From assembly GCA_946997275.1 (NCBI GenBank), contig CAMPUN010000031.1, forward strand, positions 1-8,378: 8,378 bases of DNA. Direction: 5' to 3'. How positions within the stretch are numbered: the stretch's first letter is position 1; each line of letters opens with the position of its first letter. The DNA is from an uncultured Porphyromonas sp. (GTDB lineage: Bacteria; Bacteroidota; Bacteroidia; Bacteroidales; Porphyromonadaceae). Of this stretch, positions 4,594 to 8,378 are shown one piece after another. The position numbers and the translations under genes are program-made. The notes below the pieces were generated by a model. The model worked only from the letters and a program-made list of their open reading frames with translations. It did not search any database and was not told where the DNA came from.

Positions 4594-5617
4594 TACGCTA
4601 GACCAAGTAGCGACAGCCTCCATCCCTGAGCTGAAGGCTCTATTAGACAGTAGCGACACGCACCTCGAGCATGAGCTTCAGGTGCGTGCCGAGGCTATTG
4701 CGGAGCAGCAGTTCGGACGGAGGATCTATCTGCGCGGTCTCATCGAGATATCAAACATTTGTCGCAACGACTGCTACTACTGTGGCATCCGCTCAGGCAA
4801 TGAGCGCGTCACCCGCTATCGGCTCACAGCCGACGAAGTGATGTCGGCTTGCGAGAGAGGATACGAGATCGGCTTTCGCACCTTCGTGCTACAGGGTGGC
4901 GAAGATCCCTATTGGCGAGGCGAGCGCTTGGTCTCGTTGGTACGCAACATACGGACTAGCTATCCAGAGTGCGCTATCACGCTTTCGCTCGGAGAGATGG
5001 AGTATGCGGAGTACGAGGCGCTCTTTCGCGCTGGTGCCAACCGCTACCTACTCCGCCACGAGACTTACGACAAGGAGCATTACCAGAGCCTGCATCCCAG
5101 CGCGATGGCTCAGGAGCATCGGCTACAAGCGCTACGAGACCTCAAGCAGATCGGCTATCAAGTGGGGACAGGCGTGATGATTGGTTCGCCAGGACAGACG
5201 ACCGCCCACTTAGCGCAAGACCTAGACTTCATCCGTCGCTTGCAGCCCGCGATGATAGGCGTCGGTCCATTCATCCCGCATGAGGACACGCCCCTGGGCA
5301 CCTACCCCGCGGGGAGCCTGTCGATGACACTGCACTTCCTCGCACTCTGCCGGCTCCTCAATCCACGGGCGCTGATCCCCGCCACGACCGCTGTCGCGAC
5401 GCTCCACCCCGAGGGGCGGCTAGCCGCCATACGATCTGGGTGCAATGTGGTGATGCCCAATCTATCCCCATTAAACCACAGAGCCGACTACGCTCTGTAT
5501 AACAACAAAGCCTACTCAGGGTCTGAGGCCGCCGAGGGAGTCGCTCTCCTGCAGGCACAGCTAGACACCATAGACTACCAAATAGACTGGGGGCGTGGAG
5601 ACGCTCCAGCCAGCTAA
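4568..5617 (+). CDS. hydE: [FeFe]-hydrogenase maturase HydE, radical SAM enzyme
   Basis: HydE is a radical-SAM TIM-barrel enzyme that processes the HydG-made Fe(CO)2(CN)-cysteine complex on the way to the [2Fe] subcluster. The cluster-binding motif CRNDCYYCG gives C65, C69 and C72, almost the same numbering as Thermotoga maritima HydE. Further family signs are QGGEDPYW (109-116), LRHETYDKEHYQSLHP (162-177) and GTGVMIGSPGQT. The auxiliary-cluster cysteines found near the C-terminus of some HydE proteins are absent; the last cysteine is C292. The ATG at 4568 is chosen because it gives 349 residues, close to the usual 348. It overlaps hydA by 26 bp in another frame, implying coupled translation. 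The ATG at 4511 would add 19 residues encoded wholly over hydA and is less likely. hydG follows after 12 bp. Confidence 0.92.
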   Translation: MLTTRRKSDTLDQVATASIPELKALLDSSDTHLEHELQVRAEAIAEQQFGRRIYLRGLIEISNICRNDCYYCGIRSGNERVTRYRLTADEVMSACERGYEIGFRTFVLQGGEDPYWRGERLVSLVRNIRTSYPECAITLSLGEMEYAEYEALFRAGANRYLLRHETYDKEHYQSLHPSAMAQEHRLQALRDLKQIGYQVGTGVMIGSPGQTTAHLAQDLDFIRRLQPAMIGVGPFIPHEDTPLGTYPAGSLSMTLHFLALCRLLNPRALIPATTAVATLHPEGRLAAIRSGCNVVMPNLSPLNHRADYALYNNKAYSGSEAAEGVALLQAQLDTIDYQIDWGRGDAPAS

Positions 5618-5629
5618 GAGAATGAATGT

Positions 5630-7048
5630 ATGAGTTACAATAAGCAATCGCACGATGCCTGTGACTTCATCAATCATGATGAAATCATCGACACCCTCCG
5701 CTATGCGGAGCAACATAAAGATGATGAGAAAACGATCTCCGACATCTTACGCAAAGCTGCGGAGATGCGTGGGCTAGACCACCGTGAGGCGGCCGTACTC
5801 CTCCTCGCTGAGGACCCTGCGACACGGCAACGAGTGGCACAGCTAGCCGAGCAGATCAAGTTACGCTTCTACGGTAAGCGCATTGTCCTCTTTGCTCCGC
5901 TCTACCTCTCCAACTACTGTATCAATGGTTGTGTCTATTGTCCTTACCACGCTAAGAACCGCACCATTCCCCGTCACAAGTTGACGCAGGAGCAGATACG
6001 ACAAGAGGTGATCGCCCTGCAAGACATGGGGCACAAGCGTCTCGCCCTCGAGGCTGGTGAAGATCCTCGCAACAACCCGATCGAATATATCCTTGAGTCG
6101 ATCCAGACGATCTACTCCATACATCATAAGAACGGAGCTATCCGTCGTGTCAATGTCAACATCGCCGCAACCACCGTCGAGGAGTATCGTATGCTTCACG
6201 AGGCGGGCATCGGCACTTACATACTCTTCCAGGAGACTTACCATAAGGAGCACTACGAGGAGCTACACCCGAGAGGGCCTAAGAGTGACTACGCCTACCA
6301 TACCGAGTCCATGGATCGAGCCATGCAAGGAGGCATTGACGATGTTGGTCTGGGCGTACTCTTTGGTCTGAGTACATACCGCTACGACTTCGTCGGACTG
6401 ATGATGCACGCGGAGCATTTGGAGGCAACCTTTGGCGTAGGCCCCCACACGATCAGCGTGCCACGCATTTGCCCAGCCGATGACATCTCGCTCGAATCCT
6501 TCCCCGAGGCAATCCCCGACGACACCTTCCTCCACATCATTGCGGTGGCTCGACTGGCGGTTCCCTACACAGGGATCATCGTCTCAACCCGCGAACGTGA
6601 GGCGGTACGACAGCGGGCTCTCCACGTAGGCGTGTCGCAGATCAGCGGTGGCTCCCGCACCTCCGTGGGAGGCTATGCACAGACGACAGAGGCTGCCCAC
6701 TCGGAGCAGTTTGAGGTGAGCGACCCACGCACCCTTGACGAGGTCGTCTACTGGCTCCTCCAGCAGGGACACATACCGAGCTTCTGCACCGCATGCTATC
6801 GTGAGGGACGTACCGGAGACCGCTTCATGTCGCTCTGCAAGAGTGGTCAGATCTCCAACTGCTGCGGTCCCAATGCGCTCCTAACACTGCAGGAGTACCT
6901 CGAGGATTACGCTTCACCCACCACCCGTGAGCTGGGACTAGAGATGATCTCGCAGCAGCTCCCCACGATCCCCAATGAGCGGGTTCGCGCGATCGCTCTG
7001 CAACGTCTCCAGCAGATCAAGGACGGAGAGCGGGACTTCCGCTTTTAA
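5630..7048 (+). CDS. hydG: [FeFe]-hydrogenase maturase HydG, radical SAM tyrosine lyase
   Basis: HydG cleaves tyrosine with SAM to p-cresol and dehydroglycine, then makes CO and cyanide on an auxiliary cluster, releasing the Fe(CO)2CN-cysteine synthon. The 472-residue length is typical. The radical-SAM motif CINGCVYC gives C97, C101 and C104. The C-terminal auxiliary-cluster motif CxxC-x22-C is intact at C386, C389 and C412, which distinguishes HydG from HydE and the thiamine enzyme ThiH. The motifs EAGEDPRNNP (141-150), FQETYHKEHYEELHPRGPKS (200-219) and FGVGPHTISVPR (268-279) are characteristic. No key residue appears to be lost. The ATG at 5630 lies 12 bp after hydE, and hydF begins 16 bp downstream, so the gene sits inside one operon. 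The organism must supply tyrosine, SAM and reductant. Confidence 0.95.
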   Translation: MSYNKQSHDACDFINHDEIIDTLRYAEQHKDDEKTISDILRKAAEMRGLDHREAAVLLLAEDPATRQRVAQLAEQIKLRFYGKRIVLFAPLYLSNYCINGCVYCPYHAKNRTIPRHKLTQEQIRQEVIALQDMGHKRLALEAGEDPRNNPIEYILESIQTIYSIHHKNGAIRRVNVNIAATTVEEYRMLHEAGIGTYILFQETYHKEHYEELHPRGPKSDYAYHTESMDRAMQGGIDDVGLGVLFGLSTYRYDFVGLMMHAEHLEATFGVGPHTISVPRICPADDISLESFPEAIPDDTFLHIIAVARLAVPYTGIIVSTREREAVRQRALHVGVSQISGGSRTSVGGYAQTTEAAHSEQFEVSDPRTLDEVVYWLLQQGHIPSFCTACYREGRTGDRFMSLCKSGQISNCCGPNALLTLQEYLEDYASPTTRELGLEMISQQLPTIPNERVRAIALQRLQQIKDGERDFRF

Positions 7049-7064
7049 TCAACGAAAAAAGGGT

Positions 7065-8261
7065 ATGGCTTCTAGAAAGGACGCATCCGAGCGCAAACGA
7101 ATCGTTCTCGTAGGGCAGGTCAACAGTGGCAAGTCTACGCTCTACAACCGCCTGCTACGCCAAGAGCGGTCGCTCGTGTCTGACCAAGCTGGCACCACAA
7201 CGGACAGCGTGGAGAAGCTCTTCGAGCTGCCCAGCGTAGGCCCCGTCCTACTGGTTGACACCCCAGGACTAGCCGACGACACGCCCCTCGGAGCCGAGCG
7301 ACAGCGAGTCACACAGCAGGCTCTAAGCTCTGCCGATCTGGTCCTCTACCTACTCAGTTGCGAAGAGTCCCTCGACACTCCGATCATAACCACTTTGCGA
7401 AAGGCCAGCGTGCCGACACTCCCGATCATCGCTCGTGCCGACCTGCCTAAGCAAAGCTCGTGGCTAGAGCGACAAGAGGAGATCATGCAATGCTTCGGTC
7501 ACACTCCCCTTACGCTGCGTCAGGACGACGAAAAGAGTTTGGACACCCTACTTGAGGCGATCCGGCGAACGCTAAGCAATGAGTCGGAGCCAGCCCCCTC
7601 GCTCCTCGGCAACCTTTGCCAAGCGGGAGATCTCGTGCTCCTCGTCATGCCACAAGACAGCTCAGCCCCCGCAGGACGACTCATCTTGCCACAGGTACAG
7701 ACCATCAGAGCATTGCTAGACAGAGGGTGCCACGCCCTATGCGTCACCCCCGAGCAACTCCCCGCAGCGCTGTCCCAGCTGGTCGCCCCGCCTCAGCTCA
7801 TCATCACCGACTCGCAAGTCTTTGCCACCGTCGAGCCGTTGGTCCCAGCGGGTTGTCGGCTCACCTCTTTCTCCATCCTCATGAGCGCCCAGCGTGGTGA
7901 TCTTCAGCGACTTGTCGCCGGGGCCGGAGCCATTGGTCGGCTCACGCCCGCCAGCCGTATACTTATTGCGGAGGCTTGCACCCACGCTCCCGAGGGTGAG
8001 GACATTGGCACGGTCAAGCTGCCCCGCCTCCTCCGCAAGCGCATCGGCGAGACGCTCACCATCGAGCATGTATCTGGGCGAGACTTCCCCGAGGATCTCA
8101 CGCCCTACGACCTCGTCATCCACTGCGGTGGCTGTATGTTCAACCGCCGCATGCTCATCTCCCGCCAAGACCTCGCCACGGCTCAGCAGGTGCCGATGAC
8201 CAACTACGGGCTGGCGATAGCTTACCTGACAGGCATCCTCGACAAAGTGACTCTTCCGTAG
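7065..8261 (+). CDS. hydF: [FeFe]-hydrogenase maturation GTPase HydF
   Basis: HydF is the scaffold on which the [2Fe] subcluster is finished and from which it is passed to HydA. The N-terminal GTPase domain shows the P-loop GQVNSGKST (17-25), TTT (45-47) for switch I and DTPG (65-68) for G3. The usual NKxD G4 motif is replaced by ARAD (123-126), which may alter nucleotide specificity. The middle is a dimerisation region. The C-terminal cluster domain has the full CxH-x45-HCxxC signature: C305, H307, H353, C354, C357. The ATG at 7065 gives 398 residues, near the usual 400-410, and starts just ahead of the GTPase domain; the frame is open further back, but that part overlaps hydG. It is the last gene of the operon. 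Confidence 0.93.
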   Translation: MASRKDASERKRIVLVGQVNSGKSTLYNRLLRQERSLVSDQAGTTTDSVEKLFELPSVGPVLLVDTPGLADDTPLGAERQRVTQQALSSADLVLYLLSCEESLDTPIITTLRKASVPTLPIIARADLPKQSSWLERQEEIMQCFGHTPLTLRQDDEKSLDTLLEAIRRTLSNESEPAPSLLGNLCQAGDLVLLVMPQDSSAPAGRLILPQVQTIRALLDRGCHALCVTPEQLPAALSQLVAPPQLIITDSQVFATVEPLVPAGCRLTSFSILMSAQRGDLQRLVAGAGAIGRLTPASRILIAEACTHAPEGEDIGTVKLPRLLRKRIGETLTIEHVSGRDFPEDLTPYDLVIHCGGCMFNRRMLISRQDLATAQQVPMTNYGLAIAYLTGILDKVTLP

Positions 8262-8271
8262 GCAGCTCCTC

Positions 8272-8343
8272 AAGGAAGAGGACACTATAGTCTAAAGATC
8301 CACAAGCATCCACCGAGAGAAATTGGACTTTCTGTCCTCTCCT
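8272..8343. repeat. Imperfect inverted repeat downstream of hydF
   Basis: AGGAAGAGGACA (8272-8283) is the inverse of TGTCCTCTCCT (8333-8343), apart from one extra A, across 49 nt. The right arm is part of the 35-bp repeat, and the left arm matches the end of the copy at 21-55. The unit could fold at the 3' end of the hyd mRNA or be a small non-autonomous element. No T-run follows. Confidence 0.5.
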
Positions 8344-8365
8344 GAAATAGTACACAGTTGGGGAG
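8333..8365 (-). repeat. 35-bp interspersed repeat, right copy (33 bp)
   Basis: Read on the minus strand this is CTCCCCAACTGTGTACT followed by ATTTCAGGAGAGGACA, the same element as 21-55 with one substitution and two single-base gaps. Its inner 19 bases equal 259-277 exactly. It lies 71 bp after the hydF stop codon. Confidence 0.75.
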
Positions 8366-8376
8366 CCAACCCCAAC
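8357..8376. repeat. Palindrome at the window end
   Basis: GTTGGGG (8357-8363) pairs with CCCCAAC (8370-8376) around a 6-nt loop. It overlaps the outer end of the right-hand 35-bp repeat. It could be the stem of a terminator for the hyd operon, but the window ends two bases later and no T-run is visible. Confidence 0.45.
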
Positions 8377-8378
8377 AA

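Noticed and set aside
5861..6253. Minus-strand frame of 130 residues opposite hydG
   Set aside because: The plus-strand hydG sequence is conserved with key motifs here; the antisense frame has no recognisable feature.
7737..8285. Long minus-strand frame of 182 residues opposite hydF
   Set aside because: It is a shadow of the GC-rich hydF codons, with no motif, promoter or start context of its own.

Overview
The window looks like chromosomal DNA from a Bacteroidota bacterium, most likely a Porphyromonas-type anaerobe. The evidence is three TAnnTTTG -7 promoter boxes (two with TTTG -33 boxes), a leucine-rich-repeat protein with a signal peptide and a C-terminal tail like those used by type IX secretion, tRNA genes without encoded CCA, and a hydrogenase of the group B type common in gut and oral Bacteroidota. 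The genus is an inference from style; no rRNA or other decisive marker is present.

Layout. Bases 1-416 hold no convincing gene but many small repeats: a 35-bp element (21-55), a 12-bp hairpin, three 21-bp tandem units, and a partial second copy of the 35-bp element. A promoter at 452-482 drives a surface LRR protein (699-2183) through a structured leader of about 210 nt. A second promoter (2316-2347) drives a compact tRNA unit, Gln(UUG)-Gln(CUG)-Val(UAC), closed by a strong intrinsic terminator (2844-2879). These two promoters share an almost identical 47-bp upstream module. A third promoter (3024-3031) leads to a four-gene operon filling 3094-8261. The last 115 bases carry another inverted copy of the 35-bp element.

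The operon is a complete [FeFe]-hydrogenase cassette: a monomeric group B hydrogenase (hydA) followed by the radical-SAM maturases hydE and hydG and the GTPase scaffold hydF. HydG makes the Fe(CO)2CN synthon, HydE processes it, HydF assembles and carries the [2Fe] subcluster, and HydA receives it to form the H-cluster. The genes overlap or lie within 16 bp, so co-transcription is likely. HydA has ferredoxin-type clusters but no NADH- or quinone-binding partner is encoded here, which fits a soluble enzyme exchanging electrons with ferredoxin (inference).

The parts that deserve most attention are the promoter-linked 47-bp module, the 35-bp repeats lying in inverted orientation at both window ends, and mutually exclusive hairpins just before the hydA start codon. 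The operon is visibly more GC-rich than the LRR gene and the 5' intergenic region.
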